From NCBI GenBank assembly GCA_963664675.2, contig CAXXLB010000011.1:1-6783 (forward strand): DNA of 6,783 nucleotides, given 5' to 3'. Below are positions 1 through 5,740 of this stretch, piece after piece (the first letter of the stretch is position 1; every line of letters begins with the position of its first letter). The position numbers and the translations under genes are program-made. Under the pieces are notes generated by a model. The model was not told the origin of the DNA, did no database searches, and was given only the letters and a program-made list of their open reading frames with translations. The stretch comes from JASGMR01 sp963664675 (lineage in GTDB: Bacteria; Thermotogota; Thermotogae; Petrotogales; Kosmotogaceae).

Positions 1-1
1 G

Positions 2-232
2 AAGATTAATTGTGGAGTTTGTGGCGAGCCGGGTTGTGCTGCCTTTGCAATAAAATTATCTGAAGAAAATATAAGCGAAGAAAAATGTATGGTTGGGAAA
101 AGGCAAAAATTTCCTGAAAAATTAAAAATAATAAAGAAACTTTCTGAAGAACAGGTGAAGAAAATATTAGTGGAAACCGGTGGCGATATTAACAAAATCA
201 AAGAAATAATAGAGGGAAAATTAGTTGATTAG
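2..232 (+). CDS. 4Fe-4S cluster domain protein, C-terminal part (5' end outside window)
   Basis: An open frame enters from the left edge and ends at TAG 230-232, giving 76 visible residues. They begin with KINCGVCGEPGC, and the cysteines at visible residues 4, 7, 12 and 29 form CX2CX4CX16C. This spacing, with an FA just after the third cysteine, is typical of the FeS domain (PF04060 type) seen in RnfB and in the corrinoid Fe-S protein large subunit, where it holds one [4Fe-4S] cluster. The rest is a lysine- and glutamate-rich helical tail (residues about 35-76) with no recognised motif. The stop overlaps the dxr start by 8 bases, so the genes are probably cotranscribed. The full domain set and role cannot be judged because the N-terminus is missing. 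An electron-transfer role is plausible, and IspG two genes downstream needs a low-potential donor, but that link is inference. Confidence 0.8.
   Translation, partial: KINCGVCGEPGCAAFAIKLSEENISEEKCMVGKRQKFPEKLKIIKKLSEEQVKKILVETGGDINKIKEIIEGKLVD
211..216 (+). promoter_or_regulatory. Ribosome binding site fixing the TTG start of dxr
   Basis: AGAGGG lies 8 bases before the TTG at 225, a good Shine-Dalgarno match and spacing. An in-frame TAG at 222-224 sits immediately before the TTG, so the gene cannot start earlier. The first protein strand and the GSTGSIG nucleotide loop follow at once, so it cannot start much later. The site lies inside the upstream Fe-S gene. Confidence 0.7.
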
Positions 233-1343
233 ACTGGCCATTATCGGTTCAACTGGTTCAATAGGAAAACAATGTCTGGAAGTAGTTGATAAATTAGGTA
301 AAAATAAAATAGAGATTGTGGCCATGACATGCGGCTACAATCTCGGGCTTTTTAAAAAACAGATACAAAAATATAAACCTGAATACACCGCTTCGATTTC
401 GGGCGGGAAAGCTATGAGTGAAAATACGAATCATTTCACAGGTGAAAGTGGAATAAAAAAGCTCATTCAAATATCTGATCCTGATTATATTATGATGAGT
501 GTATCCGGATCAATAGGTTTGAAATACAGTTTGTTTTCTCTGGATTATTGTAAGAGGCTATGTCTTGCAAACAAAGAAACGATCGTTTGCGGGGGAGAGT
601 ATTTTTTAAACAAAGCGAAAATGAAAAAAGTTGAAATACTTCCTGTGGATAGCGAGCACAGCAGTATATTCCAAACACTATTGGGCGACGTTAAACCTGA
701 AGAAATATTTTTAACAGCTTCGGGAGGTTCACTCAGAGATAAAAATCCAGAAGAAATACAAAATGCAACGGTAAATGAGGTTCTCAAACATCCGGTATGG
801 AGCATGGGAAAGAGGATCACTGTTGATAGTTCGACGATGGTGAATAAGGGCCTGGAGATTATTGAAGCGAGTTATCTGTTCGATTTTCCTCAGGAAAAAA
901 TCAAAACCTACATATGCAGAAACAGTTTTATACATGGAGGCGTAAAATTCATAGATGGATCTATGAAATTTCATATTGGAAAACCCGACATGAGACTCCC
1001 AATTGCATATTCGCTTACTTATCCTGAAAGAGTCGTAAGGGAAGAGGGAATAAATAATCTTGATGAATTAAATTTAAATCTGGAAAAAATTGATATCAAA
1101 AAGTACCCTTCTTTGAAGATTGCAAGAGAAATATGTGGTATTCATTCGCTTCAGATTGCATACAACGCTGCTGATGAGGAGGCGGTTAAAATGTTTCTCA
1201 ATAACAAGATTAAATTTGGCCAAATCAGTGTAATCATTTCAAAAACGTTGGATAGAATTCCCGAATTGAACAATTTGAACTATGATGATATATTTAAGAT
1301 CGAAAATACGGCTAGAATACTGGCCAATGAGGTGAATTTATGA
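225..1343 (+). CDS. dxr: 1-deoxy-D-xylulose 5-phosphate reductoisomerase (DXR/IspC)
   Basis: This enzyme converts 1-deoxy-D-xylulose 5-phosphate to 2-C-methyl-D-erythritol 4-phosphate with NADPH and a divalent metal, the committed step of the MEP isoprenoid pathway in the cytoplasm. Visible hallmarks in order are the NADPH loop GSTGSIG (residues 8-14), LANKET (114-119), PVDSEHS (140-146) with the metal ligands D142 and E144, TASGG (164-168), HPVWSMG (189-195, the flexible loop over the active site), and DSSTMVNKGLE (201-211), whose S202, N207, K208 and E211 match the E. coli substrate and metal residues S222, N227, K228 and E231. GKPDMRLPI and YPER follow at 252-269. At 372 aa it is shorter than the 398 of E. 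coli but near the Thermotoga length as I recall it. The start is TTG (see the RBS entry). It overlaps rseP by ATGA at 1340-1343. Small departures from the common motifs are HG at 237-238 where HS is usual and FHIG at 249-252 where AQLG is usual; all catalytic residues are kept. Confidence 0.96.
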   Translation: MIRLAIIGSTGSIGKQCLEVVDKLGKNKIEIVAMTCGYNLGLFKKQIQKYKPEYTASISGGKAMSENTNHFTGESGIKKLIQISDPDYIMMSVSGSIGLKYSLFSLDYCKRLCLANKETIVCGGEYFLNKAKMKKVEILPVDSEHSSIFQTLLGDVKPEEIFLTASGGSLRDKNPEEIQNATVNEVLKHPVWSMGKRITVDSSTMVNKGLEIIEASYLFDFPQEKIKTYICRNSFIHGGVKFIDGSMKFHIGKPDMRLPIAYSLTYPERVVREEGINNLDELNLNLEKIDIKKYPSLKIAREICGIHSLQIAYNAADEEAVKMFLNNKIKFGQISVIISKTLDRIPELNNLNYDDIFKIENTARILANEVNL

Positions 1344-1999
1344 TTCTGTCAATTATATATTTGTTATTGATTCTTACAGCACTTGTCGTTGTCCACGAAC
1401 TTGGACATTACTTGTTTGCGAGAATTTTCAAAGTGAGAGTCAAGGAATTTTCAATAGGATTTGGACCAAAAATATATGAAAAGAAGGGTAAAAAAACCAA
1501 TTTTTTCTTTAAAGCTTTTTTGATAGGCGGTTATGTCAAACTGGCAGGAGAAGATCTGGACCAAAATGACGATGAAGACAATGATACAGAAGAAAAAATC
1601 CCGCATGAAGAATTGTTAACATCCAAACCTTCATGGCAACAATTTTTAATATCTTTTGCAGGCCCACTTTTTTCTGTTTTAGCAGGATTCGTAATTTTTG
1701 CGTTTTGTTCGGCAATATGGGGATTTCCTGAAATTAATGTAGATAACATCGTAACGGATTCTCCGGCTTATTATGCAGGTTTAGAAAGTGGCGATCAAAT
1801 ATTCTCAGTTGATGGGAACTATATTATTCAAAATCAAACACTTACCGATAAAATAAGCGAAGGAAAAGAAATCGAATTGGGAATCTCTAGAAGCGGAGAC
1901 GACTTTAATGTAAATGTTATTCCGGAACTTCAACCCCAGGAATTACAAGTGGTTTTAAAAATTATGAAGGAAACATTGGAGAATCTGTTGAAACAATAA
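1340..1999 (+). CDS. rseP: RseP N-terminal half: zinc site, TM1-TM2, first PDZ
   Basis: The 219-residue frame begins with a hydrophobic helix (residues about 3-19) running into HELGH (19-23), the zinc ligands and catalytic glutamate of site-2 proteases. IGFGP (39-43) is the GxGP membrane-associated loop, and LIGGYVKLAGE (61-71) is the following beta segment. An acidic insert (71-91, rich in D, E and N) precedes the second membrane helix near 99-126, with FAGPLFS (106-112), where many relatives have FAGPLFN. PDZ1 follows, with SPAYYAGL (141-148) and GDQIFSVDG (151-159). Homology is clear to about VNVIPEL (191-197). The last 20 or so residues, up to TAA 1997-1999, resemble nothing in the family and are probably out-of-frame readthrough. 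Translated alone, this half lacks the second aspartate zinc ligand and should be inactive. Confidence 0.75.
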   Translation: MILSIIYLLLILTALVVVHELGHYLFARIFKVRVKEFSIGFGPKIYEKKGKKTNFFFKAFLIGGYVKLAGEDLDQNDDEDNDTEEKIPHEELLTSKPSWQQFLISFAGPLFSVLAGFVIFAFCSAIWGFPEINVDNIVTDSPAYYAGLESGDQIFSVDGNYIIQNQTLTDKISEGKEIELGISRSGDDFNVNVIPELQPQELQVVLKIMKETLENLLKQ

Positions 2000-2871
2000 A
2001 TGGTGTTGAATTCAACGGAAATTATTTCTCATATGGAGAAATGTTTCAGCAAAATGATTTCATCCAATTTGGTTTTGAAAATGGAGATAAAATAAAAGGT
2101 AATGTTCTCTCTTATCTCCCAACTGAAGAGAGATACACGATTGGTTTTTACTACAAATATTTCGATCCTTTAATAACAAAAAATATTGGTATTTTTGAAA
2201 AAAATGATATTTTACAAAGCATAAACGATTTCAAAACAGATAATAGTCTGGCTCTTTCAAGAATGGCTGAATTATTATCCTTATCCGAAGATGATATATC
2301 AATCACATTTACCGATAATAAAATCACTTGGCATGGTTATGGATTTCCTGATACATTGCAGGTTAAAATTCTTAGAAATGGTGATATTTTAGAAAAGGAA
2401 GTTTCAAAAACCGATTTAATAAATGTGATAAACGAACCCGGGGTTTTCTCACAGCAATCCGAATACTGGAAACCTGATAATGTATTTTTGGCTTTCGGTT
2501 TGGGAGTACAGTGGGCGGGAGATATGTTGAGACAAATGGTTGACATCATAGTGAAACTCTTTACAGGACAGGTATCTGCAAATTCTTTCACCGGTCCGAT
2601 AGGAATGGTAAAACTCGTAGATGCCGCCAGTGGAATGGGACTAAAAATGATTCTGTTACTGGCAGGTTTTATTTCTTTGAATTTAGGAGTAGTCAACCTC
2701 ATACCACTTCCCGCATTGGATGGGGGAAGAATGCTTATAAATTTGATTGAAATGATAATCAGAAGAAAAATAAATCCCAATATTGTTGGCTATATTCATG
2801 CAATAGGCTTTTTCGTATTATTGGGATTCATGATATGGATTACCGTGATAGATATAGGCAGATTTTTATGA
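1909..2871 (+). CDS. rseP: RseP C-terminal half: second PDZ-like region, LDG motif, TM3-TM4
   Basis: This frame is open from 1909, just after in-frame TAA 1906-1908; its first ATG is at 2041, preceded by GGAG only 2 bases away, so independent translation looks poor. Before that ATG it already encodes family-like sequence: TPGITSGF (about 1933-1956) and GESVETINGVEF (about 1978-2013) align with SPAYYAGL and GDQIFSVDGNYI of PDZ1, suggesting a second PDZ unit. Counting from ATG 2041, a 100-residue extracytoplasmic stretch follows. Then come FTGPIGMVKL (183-192, the family's SGPIG motif), a membrane helix near 200-220, NLIPLPALDGG (219-229) with D227 as the third zinc ligand, and a last helix near 252-272. 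The stop overlaps the ispG start in ATGA. Without the N-terminal HELGH this part has no catalytic site. Confidence 0.72.
   Translation, partial: CKCYSGTSTPGITSGFKNYEGNIGESVETINGVEFNGNYFSYGEMFQQNDFIQFGFENGDKIKGNVLSYLPTEERYTIGFYYKYFDPLITKNIGIFEKNDILQSINDFKTDNSLALSRMAELLSLSEDDISITFTDNKITWHGYGFPDTLQVKILRNGDILEKEVSKTDLINVINEPGVFSQQSEYWKPDNVFLAFGLGVQWAGDMLRQMVDIIVKLFTGQVSANSFTGPIGMVKLVDAASGMGLKMILLLAGFISLNLGVVNLIPLPALDGGRMLINLIEMIIRRKINPNIVGYIHAIGFFVLLGFMIWITVIDIGRFL
1922..1960 (+). other. Frame junction in rseP: net -1 shift, C4 run and TTTAAAA heptamer
   Basis: The upstream rseP frame is family-like to about 1942 at most and the downstream frame from about 1927 on. A change of net -1 (or one missing base) is needed to join them. 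Two places stand out. One is the run CCCC at 1934-1937: a fifth C would give the smooth reading PELQPPGITSGF. The other is T TTA AAA at 1954-1960, which sits exactly in the upstream frame as a canonical X XXY YYZ slippery heptamer and would shift ribosomes into the downstream frame. AGGA at 1938-1941 is 12 bases before it, a distance at which Shine-Dalgarno-like elements can stimulate slipping. I found no strong stem-loop just downstream. Because PGITSGF, coded before the heptamer in the downstream frame, already looks like a PDZ motif, a missing base near the C run is the better explanation. Confidence 0.65.
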
Positions 2872-3917
2872 TAAAAAATGTAAAAATCGGTAGCAAAGTA
2901 ATTGGAGAAAACAAAGATGTTTTAGTGCAATCAATGACCAACACAAAGACTTATGATTTAGAGAGCACCACAAATCAAATCAGTGACCTGGTCGAAAATG
3001 GCTGCGATATTGTCAGGGTTTCTGTACCGGATTTTGAAAGTGTTGATTCGTTAAAAAAAATAACTAAAACATTTTCTATACCCATTGTTGCAGATATCCA
3101 TTTCAATTATAGACTTGCAATTGAATCAATAAAAGCCGGTGCCGCAAAGATCAGAATAAATCCGGGAAATATTGAAAGGGAATGGCAACTCAGAGAAATC
3201 GTTAAAATCGCGAAAGATTATAAAGTACCAATAAGAGTGGGATCAAATTCAGGTTCTCTCAATAAAGATTTTTTAAACATGGAACCTTACATTGCTCTCG
3301 GAGAAAGTGCTTTAAAACAGGTTTCAGTTTTAGAAAAATACGATTTTGACAATATCGTCATATCTGCCAAATCCTCTTCGGTAACAGACAATTATAATGC
3401 AAACAAATATATAAGAGAAAGGACAAATTATCCGTTACATTTGGGCATAACAGAATCCGGTTTTGGTGATAGCGGTATAATAAAATCTTCGATCGGTATC
3501 GGTATGTTGTTGAAAGAAAAAATTGGTGAAACAATAAGAGTTTCTTTATCAGATACCCCTATAAAAGAAGTAAAAGCCGGGATAGATATCCTTAAATCTC
3601 TTGGTCTCAGGAAAGGGGTGAATATAATTTCTTGTCCCACATGTGCAAGAACCGAAATAAACGTGATGGAGCTCGCCCAAAAGGTAAAAGAATGGACCGC
3701 TGAATATGATCTTTTTAAAAGAGAAATTAAAATAGCTGTTATGGGATGCGTAGTCAATGGGGTCGGTGAAGGTAAAAATGCCGACGTAGGTATTGCAGGA
3801 ACAAAAAACGGAGCGGTTATATTTAAAAATGGGAAATTGATAACCGTAAAACCAGATCAAATTAAAGATATCTTAAAAAGGGAAATAGATAATTATTTTA
3901 AAAAGGATAAAAAATGA
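2868..3917 (+). CDS. ispG: 4-hydroxy-3-methylbut-2-enyl diphosphate synthase (IspG/GcpE)
   Basis: IspG reductively opens 2-C-methyl-D-erythritol 2,4-cyclodiphosphate to 4-hydroxy-3-methylbut-2-enyl diphosphate, the sixth enzyme of the MEP route when DXS is counted first, using a [4Fe-4S] cluster fed by flavodoxin or ferredoxin. In 349 residues it shows the N-terminal TIM-barrel signature QSMTNTKTYD (residues 21-30), GCDIVRVSVPD (45-55), ADIHFNYRLA (75-84) and RINPGNI (96-102). The C-terminal cluster domain has CPTCAR (C256, C259), GCVVNGVGE (C294, E301), matching E. coli C270, C273, C305 and E312. It is the short two-domain bacterial type without the plant insert. The chosen start at 2868 makes an ATGA overlap with the rseP stop. 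The frame also extends to an ATG at 2835, but that adds an unfamiliar charged leader and a longer overlap. The ribosome site is weak (AGG at 2856-2858), so translation probably relies on coupling to rseP. Confidence 0.96.
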   Translation: MIKNVKIGSKVIGENKDVLVQSMTNTKTYDLESTTNQISDLVENGCDIVRVSVPDFESVDSLKKITKTFSIPIVADIHFNYRLAIESIKAGAAKIRINPGNIEREWQLREIVKIAKDYKVPIRVGSNSGSLNKDFLNMEPYIALGESALKQVSVLEKYDFDNIVISAKSSSVTDNYNANKYIRERTNYPLHLGITESGFGDSGIIKSSIGIGMLLKEKIGETIRVSLSDTPIKEVKAGIDILKSLGLRKGVNIISCPTCARTEINVMELAQKVKEWTAEYDLFKREIKIAVMGCVVNGVGEGKNADVGIAGTKNGAVIFKNGKLITVKPDQIKDILKREIDNYFKKDKK

Positions 3918-4852
3918 AAATATCTATAATTGGTTGTGGTATGGTCGGGTCATCAATTGCATATGCCGCTGTTATAAAAGGTGTAGCAGAGGAAATTGTT
4001 CTTGTGGATATGAACAAAGAACTTGCCATCGGTCACGCCGAAGATCTCAGTGATGGGATCCCTTTCATAAAACCCGTAAAGATCTCAGGTGGTGATTATG
4101 ATCTGACCAAAAATTCAGATATAATAGTAATAACTGCAGGAAGAGCACAAAAACCAGATGAAACGAGATTAGACTTATTAAAAACAAATGCAAAGATCGT
4201 TTCTTCTATAGTACAGGAGTGCTTAAAGTATTCTAAAAATCCTGTATTCATTATCGTTTCAAATCCAGTCGACATTTTAACTTACGTTGCATGGAAAAAA
4301 TCCAACCTGGATAAAAGAAGGATCATCGGTACCGGAACTACCCTTGATACCGCAAGGCTGAGATTTAACCTGGCGAATGAATTCAAAATAGATTCCAGAT
4401 CAATTCATGCTTATGTAATAGGAGAACACGGAGACAGCGAAATAGTCAGCTGGTCCACTGCAAATATCGGTGGAATTCCGATTTTCGATGTCTGCAAAGA
4501 CTGTCCTCTTTCAAAAAAAAGAAATATATATTTTAAAAAGATTTATGAAAAAACAAGAAATAAAGCGTATAAAATAATAAAGAGTAAAGGTTCCACTTAT
4601 TATGGTATAGGATTATCGACCGTAAGATTAATTGAAGCAATCGCCAACAATGAAAATTCTGTTTTAACTGTTTCTTTCGTACATGATGAATATTTCAATA
4701 TAAAAAATATCCCTTTCAGTTTACCGGCTGTTATTAATAAAGATGGCATAAAAAAAGTGTTGAATATAAAAATGGATGGCTACGAACTGGCCTCTTTGGA
4801 GAAATCGGCAGTAATAATTAAAAAAGCAATTGATAGTATTTATGAAGATTAA
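3914..4852 (+). CDS. ldh: L-lactate dehydrogenase (NAD+, fructose-1,6-bisphosphate type)
   Basis: This cytoplasmic enzyme interconverts pyruvate plus NADH and L-lactate plus NAD+, recycling NADH in fermentation. In 312 residues, near the family's 310-320, it has the dinucleotide loop GCGMVG (7-12) and D32 for NAD rather than NADP. AQKPDETR (78-85) carries Q79 (conventional Q102, the lactate rather than malate determinant) and R85 (R109). N117 (N140), D145 (D168), R148 (R171) and H172 in GEHGDSE (H195) complete the active site. R150 and H165 sit where R173 and H188 bind fructose-1,6-bisphosphate in allosteric bacterial LDHs, so activation by that glycolytic intermediate is likely. CKDC at 194-197 lies in the variable segment; I recall similar cysteines in Thermotoga LDH. 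The start overlaps the ispG stop in ATGA with AAAGGA at 3902-3907 as a good ribosome site. Its position behind ispG suggests cotranscription with the MEP genes. Confidence 0.95.
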   Translation: MKISIIGCGMVGSSIAYAAVIKGVAEEIVLVDMNKELAIGHAEDLSDGIPFIKPVKISGGDYDLTKNSDIIVITAGRAQKPDETRLDLLKTNAKIVSSIVQECLKYSKNPVFIIVSNPVDILTYVAWKKSNLDKRRIIGTGTTLDTARLRFNLANEFKIDSRSIHAYVIGEHGDSEIVSWSTANIGGIPIFDVCKDCPLSKKRNIYFKKIYEKTRNKAYKIIKSKGSTYYGIGLSTVRLIEAIANNENSVLTVSFVHDEYFNIKNIPFSLPAVINKDGIKKVLNIKMDGYELASLEKSAVIIKKAIDSIYED

Positions 4853-5729
4853 AACAAAAGCCTATATAAATTTATTTTTTGTTGTTTTTTTCTGGGGGAT
4901 AACTTTTCCAATTCAAAAACTGATATTAAATGATTCAATTTCACCCGTTTTTTATAACGGTATAAGATTTTCCATATCGATTATCATACTACTCATTTTT
5001 AAAAATTACTTCAGATTGAATAAACTCAACAAAGAATTGTGGAAAAAAGGATTGATATTGGGCGTTTTTCTTTCCGGGGGCTATTTATTTCAAACCTGGG
5101 GATTATTTTACACTTCAGCATCAAAAAGTGGATTTATAACTGCTCTGTACGTTGGAATAGTAGCTATATTGTCACCTGTTTTCGAAAAAAAAATTCCAAA
5201 AAAAACTCAAATAATATCTTTATTGATATCCACAACCGGGTTAATCTTTGTCACTAATCCAAGTTTGGATTTCAACATTGGCGATCTGTTAACATTATTT
5301 TGTTCTTTTTTTTATGCCTTTCATATTATATATATTTCAATCGCTACAAAAACAATTTCTGAAAATGAAGAAAAAGCCCTTTTATTGCCTCAATTCATAG
5401 TCGTGGCCGCGGTGAATTTTTTCATCATTCCACTTGCTCCGGGGAAAATATTATTAGATTATAAAGTATTGTCCGTAGCAATCTTCGCATCAATTTTCCC
5501 AACCATCTATGCGGTTTCATCCCAGTTAAAATATCAAAAACATTTGGGGTCAGTCGGTTCTTCGTTGGCCTATGTAGGTGAACCAGCTTTTGCATTATTT
5601 TCCGCTATGATTATTCTAAATGAAATTCCAACAAAAATGGAAACATTCGGGCTGATTATAATGGCTTTTGGTATGCTTTTAGGAACGCTATCAACCCCTT
5701 TGGAAGTTGAAATTAGAGAAAATAACTGA
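4842..5729 (+). CDS. EamA/DMT-family membrane transporter
   Basis: A very hydrophobic protein of 295 residues with about ten predicted membrane helices (roughly 10-29, 36-53, 70-88, 95-113, 124-138, 148-167, 181-199, 209-225, 240-260, 267-284), the usual two-times-five EamA layout of the drug/metabolite transporter superfamily. The first repeat shows FFWGITFPI (16-24), WGLFYTSASKSGFITALYV (86-104) and a proline-ended helix SPVF (111-114). The second shows YVGEPAFALFS (244-254), a family-typical glutamate in ILNEIPT (258-264), and G270/G277 in the last helix. Such carriers usually export amino acids or other small metabolites, but the substrate cannot be read from sequence. ATG 4842 overlaps ldh by 11 bases and places a short positively charged MKIKTK before helix 1. 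A TTG at 4830 in the same frame is less likely. Neither has a clear ribosome site, so translational coupling to ldh is probable. Confidence 0.9.
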   Translation: MKIKTKAYINLFFVVFFWGITFPIQKLILNDSISPVFYNGIRFSISIIILLIFKNYFRLNKLNKELWKKGLILGVFLSGGYLFQTWGLFYTSASKSGFITALYVGIVAILSPVFEKKIPKKTQIISLLISTTGLIFVTNPSLDFNIGDLLTLFCSFFYAFHIIYISIATKTISENEEKALLLPQFIVVAAVNFFIIPLAPGKILLDYKVLSVAIFASIFPTIYAVSSQLKYQKHLGSVGSSLAYVGEPAFALFSAMIILNEIPTKMETFGLIIMAFGMLLGTLSTPLEVEIRENN

Positions 5730-5735
5730 TATAAT
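5707..5735 (+). promoter_or_regulatory. Near-consensus sigma-A/sigma-70 promoter before the sensor gene
   Basis: TTGAAA at 5707-5712 (5 of 6 to TTGACA), a 17-base spacer, and a perfect TATAAT at 5730-5735. The -35 box lies in the end of the EamA gene. With usual spacing transcription would begin near 5741-5743, on or next to the ATG at 5741. AT-rich DNA yields chance matches, but both boxes, ideal spacing and position between two genes of different kind make this a good candidate. Confidence 0.55.
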
Positions 5736-5740
5736 CAAAC

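Larger units (their letters stand above)
1340..2871 (+). pseudogene. rseP: RIP site-2 zinc metalloprotease RseP, frame interrupted
   Basis: The two halves of one RseP gene lie in different frames here. Restoring one base gives a continuous protein of 510 residues, close to the roughly 500 aa I recall for Thermotogae homologues. RseP is a polytopic inner-membrane protease that cuts transmembrane segments of anti-sigma factors or leftover signal peptides; the substrate in this organism is unknown. Expected order: TM1 with HExxH, GxGP loop, TM2, PDZ1, PDZ2, TM3 with the LDG motif, TM4. All are present across the two halves. The gene starts at ATG 1340 with GAGGTGA at 1329-1335 as ribosome binding site and ends in an ATGA overlap with ispG. 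Whether it is a true pseudogene, a sequence error or a recoded gene cannot be settled from one sequence. The otherwise undamaged downstream half, with no other stop over more than 900 bases, argues against an old pseudogene. Confidence 0.8.

Noticed and set aside
2005..2016. Perfect 12-base palindrome GTTGAATTCAAC in rseP
   Set aside because: Within coding sequence, with at best a 4-bp stem and AATT loop; too weak for a terminator or a convincing frameshift stimulator, and isolated.
2337..2780. Long open frame on the minus strand inside rseP, and similar ones at 490-678, 545-820, 729-974, 1531-1749, 3428-3757, 3549-3860 and 6400-6627
   Set aside because: All lie opposite recognised family sequence, show no known motif and lack convincing start signals; they are mirror effects of the real genes.
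2835..2867. Earlier ATG start for ispG adding 11 residues
   Set aside because: The extra residues MDYRDRYRQIF are not family-like and overlap rseP by 37 bases; the ATGA at 2868 matches the style of the neighbouring junctions.
4830..4841. TTG start for the EamA transporter adding 4 residues
   Set aside because: No ribosome site supports it, and the ATG at 4842 gives the usual short basic N-terminus before helix 1.
3914..4852. Malate dehydrogenase as alternative identity for the LDH gene
   Set aside because: Q79 is at the specificity position where malate dehydrogenases carry arginine, and the fructose-bisphosphate site residues are present.
5039..5257. Plus-strand open frame of 72 codons within the EamA gene
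   Set aside because: It overlaps conserved transporter helices in another frame and has no recognisable product.
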